This document shows, in pieces, positions 1 through 10,278 of a stretch of DNA of 47,996 bases (the first letter of the stretch is position 1; every line of letters begins with the position of its first letter). This DNA comes from Krasilnikovozyma curviuscula. Its lineage: Eukaryota; Basidiomycota; Tremellomycetes; Cystofilobasidiales; Mrakiaceae. The stretch spans positions 1 to 47,996 of the forward strand of contig MVAQ01000168.1 of assembly GCA_014825775.1 (NCBI GenBank). The letters run 5' to 3'. The notes beneath the pieces are model-generated. The model worked only from the letters and a program-made list of their open reading frames with translations. It was not told where the DNA came from and made no database searches. The translations under genes were made by a program, and so were the position numbers.

Positions 1-550
1 CATCATGCCATGTCTGGCACTTCAAGGAGTAGCAACAGCCATCGCCGGAAGCCAAACCTTGAAAGCGAAGATTTTGCTCCGTAAGTCCAGTTCACAGCTT
101 CAAACAATGGAGATACAAATCCTTCTCACTTCCCTCCAGTGAATTCAAAGAACGATAGAGAAACTTATGGATACACAGCACTAGACTACATTCGCGCGAT
201 ATGTGATTGCGAGAAGTACGACAATCCGTTGGACCTCTCATCGACAACACCAGTACCATCATCTTTGTTGCAGATAGAGATACCGGGCCAGGTTCCGAAA
301 CAATTGTTCCAACCTAATAAGTTGATTACGCATATTGTCTGGTTGGAGAAGGGGTCGATAGAAGTTGATGTTGCAAAGATCACAGTAAGTAAACGTTATC
401 TTGCGGAAGACACTGCATCTTAGAGTTACTCACTTTAAGGATTCTTGTCTTCAGGATCTTGGCATAACGCCAGTCTGTATCGCAGAGGGAACGAAGTATG
501 ATGCGAGCAATGTGGAGGCATTTATCAAGAAGCTGTCACTAGCAAATTAG
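1..550 (+). CDS. CofD/YvcK-like family protein (YNL011C-type), 3' part
   Basis: This is the C-terminal part of a gene that begins left of the window. Exons are 1-80, 140-384 and 455-550, with two short GTAAGT...CAG introns. In frame 2 the first exon reads PCLALQGVATAIAGSQTLKA and continues after splicing into LLLNSKNDRETYGYTALDYI. I recognise this as the C-terminal half of the eukaryotic relatives of 2-phospho-L-lactate transferase (CofD/UPF0052), typified by the uncharacterised yeast protein YNL011C. The protein ends FIKKLSLAN with TAG at 548-550. In prokaryotes CofD makes a cofactor F420 precursor and YvcK binds UDP-sugars, but the substrate of the fungal branch is unknown. It converges on the zinc transporter gene with about 150 bp between stop codons. 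The family call rests on recalled motifs, not on a search. Confidence 0.7.
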
Positions 551-701
551 TATCGTGGAGATTGAATTCGTGTAAAGGATTTTGATTGTATAGTTGTGTT
601 GTAAAGCTTTATTGTGCTATTAGCTCTTCATTGCATCGTTTGATAAAACAATTCGTTGTTAACCTCATATCACTTACATTCGGATTACCTCCCTTCCAGT
701 A

Positions 702-2736
702 TCACTTCGGACAGCAAGTTTCCTCCTCGCAGCCTTCTTCTGGCTTACACTTAATGAGACAATCTGTCTCGAGTGCGCCTGTTTCCTCAACAACCTGTGT
801 TAGCACTGACGATCTGTACTCCACCTGCATAAAGATATGACCGTCAAGGAACGAACAAATGACGAATGAGGAGGGCAATATGCTCACTTGAATAGTAGAA
901 CTGTGAACGCCGAAGTTGTGTAAGATCTCTCGCACCCGTCCTACTATTCTCATTTGTGTTTCTTCACTGTCAATTGCCCGAAGTAGGACGTGGACTGAAG
1001 CAACCTTCTTTGTTTCTGACAAGTTCCACACATGGAGCTAGAATGACAAGATATGATCAGCGACACACGTAGTCTGAATGTCAGCGAAAATCTCCCCACC
1101 TCGTGTACAGAGAGCACCTCATGGATCTCAAGAATCGAATTTTGAAGTGCCTGAACTGATATTTCTGCTGGGATAGCGTTCAGCAAGATATAAGAAGCTG
1201 ACCTCACGAGAGGAAACGCAGAACAAAAGATGATGACAGTGATGAATAACGACACGAGTGGATCCATGTAATATCTCCATCCGCCGTGAGCGAACCAGAT
1301 AATGAGGCCGCTGATTATGACACCGACGTTTCCGAGCGCATCGCCCATGACGTGGAGGAACACGCCAGAAATATTGAGAGATCCTTCTGATTTCTGTTGT
1401 AGAGTTGGCACAAAATGCGAGGGGGAGTGGGTGGAATGAGTGGAGTGTGATGTTTGACCAGAAATTTGTTCGTTCAAGTGATGGGAACAGCTAATAAAAC
1501 GACAAACTTATTGGTACAAGCTAAATGAGGAAGAAACTTTCTACCTACGGTGAGAGACCATCGACCTGGTCAACGATTTCATTATCCTCGTCATGCTCCA
1601 ACCTGACAGACCCCTCGGGCGAAGAGCTTCCTTGTCCTAGTCTTTGGGCAGTTCTGACGATCGATGCTCTGGTTTGAGATGGGTGTCCAATACCACCTAG
1701 CTCCACATCGTACGAAAGATCATGAGGTGCGATAGGTGAAATAGGTGATGGAGCTGAGATCGTTCTTGCAACCGCGTTATTGGTGAGGCTGCCTTGTTCA
1801 TTGCTGGGATGATTCTGTGCGTTAGAATGGCTGTGACCTTCATGAGAATGACCACCGCCTCCATGATCATGAGAGTGGCCAAACAAAAACAGCCCTAAGA
1901 TGTTGAAGGCCAACCCAACTGTCGATCAGAACAAGCGGCGTTCTTAAGATCAGGAAAGAACGTCTTGAGCTGCAGTTGGAGTACACTCTCACCTGAACCA
2001 ACTATTACTACAAGTTCTGGATCACTAACGATTTCGATGTTTGCGAAGCGCTCGATAGAGTTCAGGAAGATTGAGAAGCAGAGGGCGAGAAGGAACGTTC
2101 CATTCAGAAGAGCTCCTAAGATTTCTGCTCTAGCCCAGCCTAAATCGACAAACTGCTATCAGATAATTGAACGAAGTGCAAGAGCATTGGTTGAAAGAAC
2201 GAACCGTAGGAAAGTTTCGGCGCAGGTTTAGGAGAAGTAGCCAGTTTGATGGCGTAGTAGGCGATACCGAGAGATATAATATCGCTAGAGAACAAACAAT
2301 CAACAGGTCAGCCAACTGGACGATATTTAGAGCATGCCAGTTGCCCTCAACGGGAACTTGAGTTCGAAGTTTCACCAGAGCGCAAGGTAGCAGCTCCTAC
2401 TCAAAGTGACCCAAGAGCCAACAGGCATGCACATGGCCGTACATATGTTGGAACTAGATAATCAGACTTACTTCAGCATGTGGAACCTGAATACGCAGCA
2501 AATGCTTGTGGTGAGTAACCGAACTCTCCAATGCGACTTGAAGGAACGCCTCGTACTTACGAATCCGCAATCAGAGCAAGGGACTGGACTTTGTAGCCAA
2601 CGATGATCTCAGCGAAGAAGAAAAAAGTGTCGATTATCAGCAGTGTTAAAATTCCTTTGAATAGGAGGAGCGTCAGCAGCCATCCCTCTCCAGGTACGAT
2701 ACAATCAGAAACCAAACGTACGAGCCTGCTTCCCAT
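702..2736 (-). CDS. ZRC1: Zinc transporter of the cation diffusion facilitator family (ZRC1/COT1-like)
   Basis: A CDF/ZnT transporter that in fungi usually moves zinc into the vacuole in exchange for protons. TM1 reads LIIDTFFFFAEIIVGY followed by SLALIADS. TM2 has the zinc-site motif FHMLND, and TM5 has HVMGDALGN; together these give the two HxxxD pairs of the transport site. Between TM4 and TM5 lies a His-rich loop (HSHDHGGGGHSHEGHSHS). After TM6 comes the cytosolic domain (LHVWNLSETKKVASVHVLL) and a Cys-rich tail, CKPEEGCEEETCCPK. The coding sequence is interrupted by about seven introns. The FHMLN segment is a 15-nt exon at 2472-2486. The start at 2736 (MGSRL) is the nearest ATG to TM1 but is uncertain, because the frame stays open further upstream. 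It is divergent from the gene at 2855 with about 118 bp between start codons. Confidence 0.92.
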
Positions 2737-2854
2737 ACGATATCTTAGCCATCTTAGACTTCGATGTAAATGCTGATCTTCAGATTTCAGTTCTTTGAGA
2801 AAAATACGGTTGGAATCCACGAAGCTGAGGTAGCCACTCACTGCCACAGCCAAA

Positions 2855-3801
2855 ATGATCTTCAAGATGAAACAAATCTTCAAAACGGACCTTAAACCTC
2901 TATTTTTATCTGGAACAGCTATGTTTTCCAGCTCAACCTTTAGACTGGCACCTTTGCCCGCTAAAACGATCACAACGACGAAGTTTCTGGTGCGGGAAGC
3001 GAGCTATGACGCTCCGAGAAACGTACCAACGCCCCTGGTTTTCCTCAGCACAAAGGGCTCCTGGTCAGGGGTTGAGAGTTCATCGAAGGGTAAAGAAGAT
3101 ATGGACTGGAAGAACTGGAGCTCATTGTTGAGTACGAGAGGCTATACCTGTGTCGAAATCGAGATCTCCTCGAAGGATGATTTTGGGAAAGAAGAGGTCA
3201 TGACGGCTGCTTGTAACGGTAAGCCTTTCTTTTGAGTTTGCTCTATGCCCTTTGCTATTCTATTGAGGTGGTCCTATCCTGTTGTTCGTTCAGAGTTGTC
3301 AGCGCAGATACGACTCAACGCAAACCCCTTCCCGTAAGTATATTTGCTTGCACTTCTCACACAACGGTTTCACTTATAGAAAGTTTTTTCAACTAGCCCT
3401 GTGATAATATCATCGCACGCGACGACACTTCTCTCTCAAAATTACATCTCCTCCCACCCGTGCTCTGCGCTCTTCCTGGTCTCGCCAGCTCTCTCACCAC
3501 CGTCGCTGAACTATGAAACGAGGTTTCCCATAGGAGTAATGCTTTCGTCAGAGAGGGAGCTAGAGCTCATGAAGAGTAAAGAAGAAAGGTTGGTCAAGGA
3601 GGAAAATGCGAAAGATTGGAGGGGCAGAGGTGTTGACGTGATGGTTGTCAAGGGATTGGAGGATTTGGAGGATGGAAATACCGGAGCGATGGTGAGCTGA
3701 TATTTGAGCTTTGTTAGTGAAGCCAAATTTACTGACCCCAACGATGTCTGCGGTAATGCTGACAGGAACTCGAGAGGTGGATGGACAGAGTGGGAATCTA
3801 G
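2855..3801 (+). CDS. Alpha/beta-hydrolase-like protein, possibly mitochondrial
   Basis: A small spliced gene with exons near 2855-3220, 3293-3332, 3397-3692 and 3769-3801. The N-terminus (MIFKMKQIFKTDLKPLF, then a Ser/Thr/Arg-rich stretch) has few acidic residues and could be a mitochondrial presequence; a second ATG lies at 2867. The body has an alpha/beta-hydrolase order: a strand TPLVFLSTKGSW, then DWKNWSSLLSTRGYTCVEIE, then the elbow-like strand PVIISSHATTLL, then SALFLVSPAL, a late strand GVDVMVVKG, and the end ELERWMDRVGI. At the nucleophile elbow, where G-x-S-x-G is usual, the sequence is S-S-H-A-T. I therefore cannot assign catalysis, and the protein may be a non-enzymatic member. No specific family is recognised. 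The frame is kept across all three introns, which supports the model. Confidence 0.6.
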
Positions 3802-4321
3802 TGATGTTTTGGCCCGATGTTCGTATTTCGGTCTCTCGAGATTACTGTTCTGGCTCTCCCTGTACGAGCAGTGAAAGTGGAGAGCGACAAAATTGTCAAG
3901 GCACGATGCGCAACAAGACGGCTTCCCGCCTGTGTCTGGAGTACAATGTTCTGGGGTGTTTTGGTGTACACCTTTGATATCAAGCGACATATCAGCATCA
4001 CTTGAGATGCTTTGTTTCGAAGCCAGAGCGTATCTATGTGTCCAACGCGGTAATTTCGAATTGCCTTCCCCAAATGCAACAAAAGTCTGCACTGTTCTCC
4101 GACGCCCAGCAACTCCTCCGTTGGGTTTCGAAGCGGCGCTGCAACTGTGCTGCACTTCTTTGAGCCACCACTAGAGTCTGACCACATTGACCTCTGCGGT
4201 CAGAAGGGTATGTAAAAGTCTCTCCTGAGTATCTGCAATATGCACAAACAATCCAGAACGGCTTGCATCGAAAAGCTCGTTGCTAACCCCTGGTTCACTT
4301 GTGACAGCTGGTTGGAATGAC
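3802..4321 (+). other. Intergenic: 3' end of the hydrolase-like gene and FIG4 leader
   Basis: About 520 bp between two genes on the same strand. Open frames occur on both strands (for example minus 3798-4187), but none has family resemblance and they lie antisense to or between supported genes. I see no RNA gene here. Confidence 0.5.
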
Positions 4322-7300
4322 ATGGCGAGCATAAACAGCATCAAAGAAGTGGGCCATTCTGCTGGCACTGGCACTGCTGCTGGAAATGGGAAGAAAGATG
4401 CTCAGGTGAAAGTCCTGTCTCCTGAGGAACGAGAGGAACCTCTCCCTCTGAATAAGTACACCTTGTATGAAACCAAGACGTAGGTTCACATTAGCTCACT
4501 ATGATCATCAGATGGAACTATAGCTGATATGGATATGACGGTGTTTATTTGGTGCCTTTCCTAGCCGTTTCTATATCCTGGCTTCCAATCAATCTGATTC
4601 GCGTACCCGAGTTCTCAAGATCGACAGGACAACCTCTCCGCCTTCCGAACTCTCAGTAATTGAAGATTCGATGATATACTCTCCAACTCAAATAAGACAG
4701 CTGCTCGATGCCATCCAAGCTGGAAATCAGGGAAAGCTAGATAAGATCATGGTGTTCTAGTGGGTTTCCGTCGCCCGCTGATGAAGGCGTACTGTTTACT
4801 TAACTTATCCCTGACTTATCAGTGGTCTCGTTGGTTTTGTGAGATTTACTCAAGGATGGTACATGATCTTGCTTACGAAGAGATCCGTCGTTGCACTACT
4901 CGGTGGACATTACTTGTACCATTGTGATGAGACTTTGATGCTGACAATTTCAAACACTGGATTAACTGTTGGAGACGGGTCAGTGGGAAGTACCTCGAGT
5001 GCTCGTAGCTCTGAGGAAACAAGGTGCGTCCTTGTCCCTTGGCTTTTGTCGCCAGGCTTCGCTGACAGCCGCACTATCTGTCAGACTTCTCAACCAATTT
5101 CAAGCGGTGGACCTAAGCAAAAACTTCTACTTCAGGTAACTTTGAATACTGAGCCCATATCAAAGCGGTTGATCATTGACAAACTTTGAAATCGTTTAGC
5201 TACACTTACGATCTTACCTCAACTCTTCAGACCAACCTCACAGGGTCCAGAGACCAGAAAGCTCCTCAATTCAACTCGAGATACATGTGGAACCACCATT
5301 TACTCAACAAAGCATTCCCACTGGAAGAAACAGAGGCTGGTTTTGAGCGTAGAAGTAATTGGGTGCTTCCAATGGTGTATGGCTTTGTGGACCAAGCTAG
5401 TAAGTCCATCAGTTAAATATCACTTTGTATTAACTACTGATATGTCTCGAACACCTCTAGAATTATCCATCTTCGGTCGGACTGTCTATATTACTCTGAT
5501 TGCTCGCCGATCGAGATATTTTGCAGGTGCAAGATATCTCAAGAGAGGTGCGAATGAGCACGGCCATGTGAATCTTGATATACCACTTCTCCTCCAATCT
5601 TCTTTTCTGATGAAGGTTTCATCTTTTTTTCTTTTTTTGTTTTGTTTTCAGGTTGCCAACGAAGTCGAGACTGAACAGATCGTATCTGAACCTCTAATCA
5701 CACCTTTCCACGCTCCAGCACCTCGCTTCAAGAAAACCGTACCCAATAATTCAACTGCTGCGGAACAACAACACCATGACGAGTTCCTAAAGTATCCAAA
5801 TCCCAACTACACGAGTTATGTTCAGTATAGAGGATCGATTCCGTTGCTTTGGACTCAAGACAACTCGAACATGTCGACCAAGCCACCGATTGAAATTAGC
5901 GTTGTTGATCCCTGTGAGTTGGCCTGTGAATCCAGTGATCTGAATAATATCTTACCCCTTGGTCGTCCTCACAGTCTTCTCAGCAGCGGCGAAACACTTT
6001 GATGCTCTTTTCGAGAGATACGGATGTCCTATCATAATTCTCAATCTCATCAAGAGTAAGGAGCGTGTTCCTAGGGAATCTAAATTATTGGGAGAATACG
6101 GTCAATGCGTCGAATATTTGAATCAGTTCCTGCCGGAGGATAAGAAGATGAAGTATATTGCTTGGGATATGTCGAGAGCTTCCAAAAAGTATGTTCTTCT
6201 TTATGTCCTTCTAAAAACAAAACTCTGCTGATGGGCGTCACATTACTCGTCCTCGAACAGTAAAGACCAAGACGTCATCGGCATATTAGAGGACATTGCA
6301 GAAGAAGCCATCCAGCAAACAGGATTCTTCCACTCTGGTGGGATGAAACGAGACGACTCGTAAGCTGAGTTTTTACCTGATATATACCTGAGCCATCACT
6401 GAGTTACCTTGCATCGCAGATCGGTTCAGTTCAGGCAACATATCCAACTACAAAACGGAATAACAAGGACCAAGTGAGATAATTACTTCTTATAGAAGCT
6501 GAGCACTGCTGAATTACTGTTACTTTGCAGTTGCATCGATTGTCTCGACAGAACCAACGCTTGTCAATTTGCGATCGGAAAACTTGCTCGTAAGCAGCTT
6601 CTCCTTTTGTCAAAACCAATCGTTAACCTAGAATGCGATCGTCTCGAAAATTCTAGTCGGGCATCAACTACACGCTTTGGGAATAATCGAGTCCCCTCGA
6701 CTAGCTTTTGACTCCGATGCAGTGGACTTGGTTACAGAGGTAGGAGCCTTGATGGCTACGCATCCTCATCATAACTGACGGTCACCTTTTTTCATTTGAC
6801 GAAGATGTATCATGATCACGGTGATACATTAGCTCTGCAGTACAGTGGTGGTGCCTTAGTGAATCGAGTGCAACATTATCGACGAACACACCAATGGAAC
6901 AGTCACTCCCGTGATCTTATCGAAAATATCAAGCGTTATTACGCTAATTCTTTGCTTGGTACGTATCTCTTTATTCATAATTCATCAATTCTCATGAGAC
7001 TAAAATACAGTACTTTTGCAGATGCGGACAAACAGGTTGCCATAAATCTGTTCCTGGGAGTTGAAGAAGGACACAAACCAGCTGCTGTACTCCATCCACG
7101 AGGTTATAGGGATTGGTTTCACCCTGAGTACTTGGAGGATGTAGTCACTGTCGATGAGGCAAAGCGAAGGTTGAGAGAGACGGTCTCACGATCTTGCGAT
7201 TTCTGGATTGAGTACTACAGACCTCGGGTGAGTTTCTTGGGTTATTCGATTACAGCACCAATTCGGGGCTGATTTGTGTGTTATGGCTGCCCTCTAGCTG

Positions 7301-8039
7301 TTCACTAGTTTCCAGCGGCATTACGCTTTCTCTATCAATAGTACCACCAAGTATCTCGGGTAAGTTCTCTACTACGTCAACATGGAATGGCGCTAGTTGC
7401 TAAATAGTGTCTCTGATTTATCTCAGTAAATCGGCGAAGAACGCCGATTTCAGTCCATTCATACCTCGAACGGGGCCTGCAGCTCATGCAAGTTCACCTG
7501 CCACCGCTCGGTTAGTCAATTTCCACAATGTCGACTTGGCTCGAATCGGGAATGCTTTCTCATCATATCTCCTTACGTAGATCCCTCAATCCCAGACGCT
7601 GGATTGGAAATTCACAGTCAAAATCTCGCAAACACAGCGCCGCATACCCTGCGACTGACAAGCACCCAGAGGGAGAAGATTCTGATCTCGATCTTTCAGA
7701 TCCACTAGAAACCATGATATTCAAGAGTCTCTCACCAACTGTGACAGCTGCTGAAGAAGCAGAGTACGAATTTTGGGCCTCTACTGCTCACCAGGTGCGC
7801 ATTCTCCCTCGGCGTCCCTCTTGTGCCCGGGCTGATACTTAATTCCCACATAGCATGAAGCGTTCTTCAGTGAATCAGCTGGAGAAGTGGATGATATCGA
7901 TGTGTACAATGGAGCTGTGAAGGCATCTCAAGGGGAATTAGGTACCCAAGGCGACAAACGAATTTATCTGCATTACGCCCGAAACGCCAACGAGACGATG
8001 GACGGCAACAACACTCGCATCCAGGAGTTCGATGACTAG
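4322..8039 (+). CDS. FIG4: FIG4-type Sac-domain phosphoinositide 5-phosphatase
   Basis: FIG4 removes the 5-phosphate of PI(3,5)P2 on vacuolar/endosomal membranes, in a complex with VAC14 and the kinase FAB1. Starting at ATG 4322, the protein has the Sac N-terminal signature ([26 protein letters not shown]) and [19 protein letters not shown]. It continues with [48 protein letters not shown] and [14 protein letters not shown]. The catalytic CX5R(T) motif CIDCLDRTN is intact and is followed by LAFDSDAV and [15 protein letters not shown]. The order and the KYLG-type C-terminal part match FIG4 rather than SAC1, and there is no C-terminal TM pair. About fifteen short introns interrupt it, one of them (near 6476-6531) two codons into the catalytic loop (after ACC AA, before TGC). 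The protein ends IQEFDD with TAG at 8037-8039. The exact donor near 4760 is uncertain. Confidence 0.93.
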
Positions 8040-8938
8040 GCTAATGACCAAAAACAGTATACCCGAGTTACGAAATACCCCCACGTCTTTTGTACATATC
8101 TCTCTCCTGAGGCTGTGATGTATCTCGCGAGTGAATTCGCATCCGCAATCCTTTCCGTCCGTTTATCCGGCCATCGAAGAAAGAATCCCTCATCGGATAC
8201 AATTTGCCTTTGCTTCAGACTCAAGTGCAAAGCTTGTGATACCATTGGTAAGTAAAATCAAAATCGGTATGCTGCTGTCTCGCGCTGATGGCGGCAATTT
8301 CGGAGTTGTGGAACGTAAACATCGTTAAAAAGCCAGAGATGGCTGGTTGGGCGTAAAGCATATTCGCCAACTCATTCCTCAAGGGCTCGAGCTTGGCTTC
8401 TGGTGCTCAAAACACTTGGGTTCTGGTTGTCACTTGGCCAGACTGGCGCTGAGGATTTTCCCTTTAAGGTTTACAGCGACGTGAATCACTTATGATTCAG
8501 GTGAAACACTCGTCTTGGATTTGTATCCACCTGATTCGAGCTCAGCGGAAATTTTCGCTCTTAGTGAACTTTTTAGACCGGCTTGTCATCCATCCAAGTC
8601 AATCCTTATCTGACTGAAGCGAGAATGTGCGGGATGACGATGATAGATGGTGTCGAAGCTTTCTAGGGATTCTGTCTTTTGGTTGAGACTTGTATACAAC
8701 AATAAAATGTGCTATTCTACATACGATAGGATTCATCACCCAATGCGAGTATACAATCTAAAGCTACAGCTGTCCGGTGGGCATATCTGCTATTAACAAT
8801 GTACAGTCAAATATCCTCCCAAAACCCGGTATTGAAAATTATCAACTGTGAAATAATAGCAACCAAAAAATCAGTACGTGCTCAAATGCAGCAAAGAAAA
8901 TGGTTGATGTCCTCACAAGTCGAAAGTAAACAAACAAT
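8040..8938. other. Convergent intergenic region (FIG4 / cyclin 3' ends)
   Basis: About 900 bp between the stop of FIG4 and the stop of the cyclin gene. It should hold both 3' untranslated regions. Only short open frames without recognisable motifs occur (for example 8131-8328). I see no tRNA, repeat or structured RNA here. Confidence 0.5.
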
Positions 8939-10278
8939 TTAGTGGTCCGACGTCTTCCTGTATGCCAAATCGCCAGCGACGCTTGTCGATGAGGCCCATC
9001 GCTTGACAGCAGCAAACTTCGAGGACTTCTCGAGAACTGGAGAGACTCTGATAGCTGGAAGAGGTTGAGCTTTGGCTGGCGCTGGTTTGTGTTGAGCGCT
9101 GGGGAATGACGGGGAAGACAATGATAATGGGATGGTGAACATGAGGGATCTGATGTGGGCAGATTCCGTCAAGAAGAGGTTTTTTCGTTGAGATGGGAAT
9201 TGAGCGCTCTCCCACTTGATGAAAGCTGGATCCTTTTTCTGCTTCTCTGCATGCCAGAGTGGCTCGCCTCGTGCCCAGACAACTCTTGGATCAATCCACA
9301 GAGACCAGTCAAGGTAGCCAACCTGAGAACCATTTTGAATTAGTAAAAGTTCAAGAAGTAAAAGTTCAAGAGAAACAATAGAGAAAGGGGATATAGCTCA
9401 CCATCTCCCGCTCGATGGCGTTGACTTCTCGCAGTGACCACGGTGTGTGTTTGAAGAGCGACTTGTTTAGGTAAGAGTGGTCGGAGGTGTACTTTGAAGC
9501 AAGCACAAAGGTAGAGAAGAAGCATCGTAGAGGAGTGTCCTGGGTTGCACCGGAAGCGCTCATCGATGGGTGCTTTTCTCTCAGTCTACGGTGTTCAAAA
9601 CGGAAAGTGAGTCACAGCCACCCATGTGACATGAAGCACCTGAGGATCCTACTTACGATTCGAGGTAAAGTACAGAAACGAGAAGGACACAGAGTGGATG
9701 AGGGGTGTAGTTAGTCCAAGTAACAATGTAATGTTGGAGTAATGCGCTCTGTTTCGGTGTCGGTGCGGAGGGCGATGGACACAGCGCGAAGATGACATCC
9801 GCTGCCTGACCTGAAGAAACCAAAGCAAAAGATGTCAGATCGGATCAAGTGAGTACGATACCAAGGAATAAGTGCTTTACTCACGAGCATGGTCCGGAGT
9901 GACCTTGTATCCCATGAAGTCTTTCCAGAAAGCGTTTGGGACGCCGAGAGAAGCGGCGCCAGGGAAGACTGGATCGACTTCTGGGACAGGTGACGGCTGC
10001 TGAAAGATGCTTTTCCTGTGGAAAGTAGGAGATGAGAGAGCATCATCTGGTGGGGTGAGAGGCAGCTCGCTGTCGACGGAAGAGGCGTTGGAATCGGATC
10101 GGGTTTTGAATGAGGCCAATTCATTGTTCATGAATGAGGATGTATCCAAGCAGTAAGCTGGAGGTGCATCTACCAGTCTTGATTCGATTGATGGGAAAGC
10201 GACAGTCTTGGCATCGAAGTATGAGTCGCCGGCGGACATGACTGAATCAGGTGGAGTGGGTAGAGCGACGACTTGCAT
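8939..10278 (-). CDS. Cyclin, PCL (Pho85-partner) type
   Basis: The protein starts at 10278 with a Pro/Ser-rich N-terminus (LPTPPDSVMSAGDSYFD, then SELPLTPPDDALSSPTFH). It then enters a cyclin box: DHARQAADVIFALCPSPS, HYIVTWTNYTPHPLCVLLVS, the cyclin-box helices FFSTFVLASKYTSDHSYLNK, and SLREVNAIEREMVGYLDWSL. The 'ASKY..D..Y.N' and 'EIN..ER..L..L.W.L' pattern is that of fungal PCL1/PCL2/PCL9-type cyclins, which activate Pho85/CDK5-like kinases at polarised growth and G1. The C-terminal tail is Ser/Pro/Ala-rich and ends at TAA 8939-8941. Three GT-AG introns fit the frame: near 9792-9885, 9588-9655 and about 9325-9400. The last intron contains a perfect 15-bp tandem duplication. TP/SP sites in the N-terminus are possible CDK substrates (inference). 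Confidence 0.83.
9342..9371. repeat. Two perfect 15-bp tandem copies inside a cyclin intron
   Basis: The unit AGTAAAAGTTCAAGA occurs at 9342-9356 and again, without gap or mismatch, at 9357-9371. It lies in the 3'-most intron of the cyclin gene. It looks like a recent small duplication. Confidence 0.95.

Noticed and set aside
3511..4155. 214-codon minus-strand frame antisense to the hydrolase-like gene
   Set aside because: It overlaps a supported plus-strand exon, its sequence shows no motif, and it looks like a complement of coding sequence.
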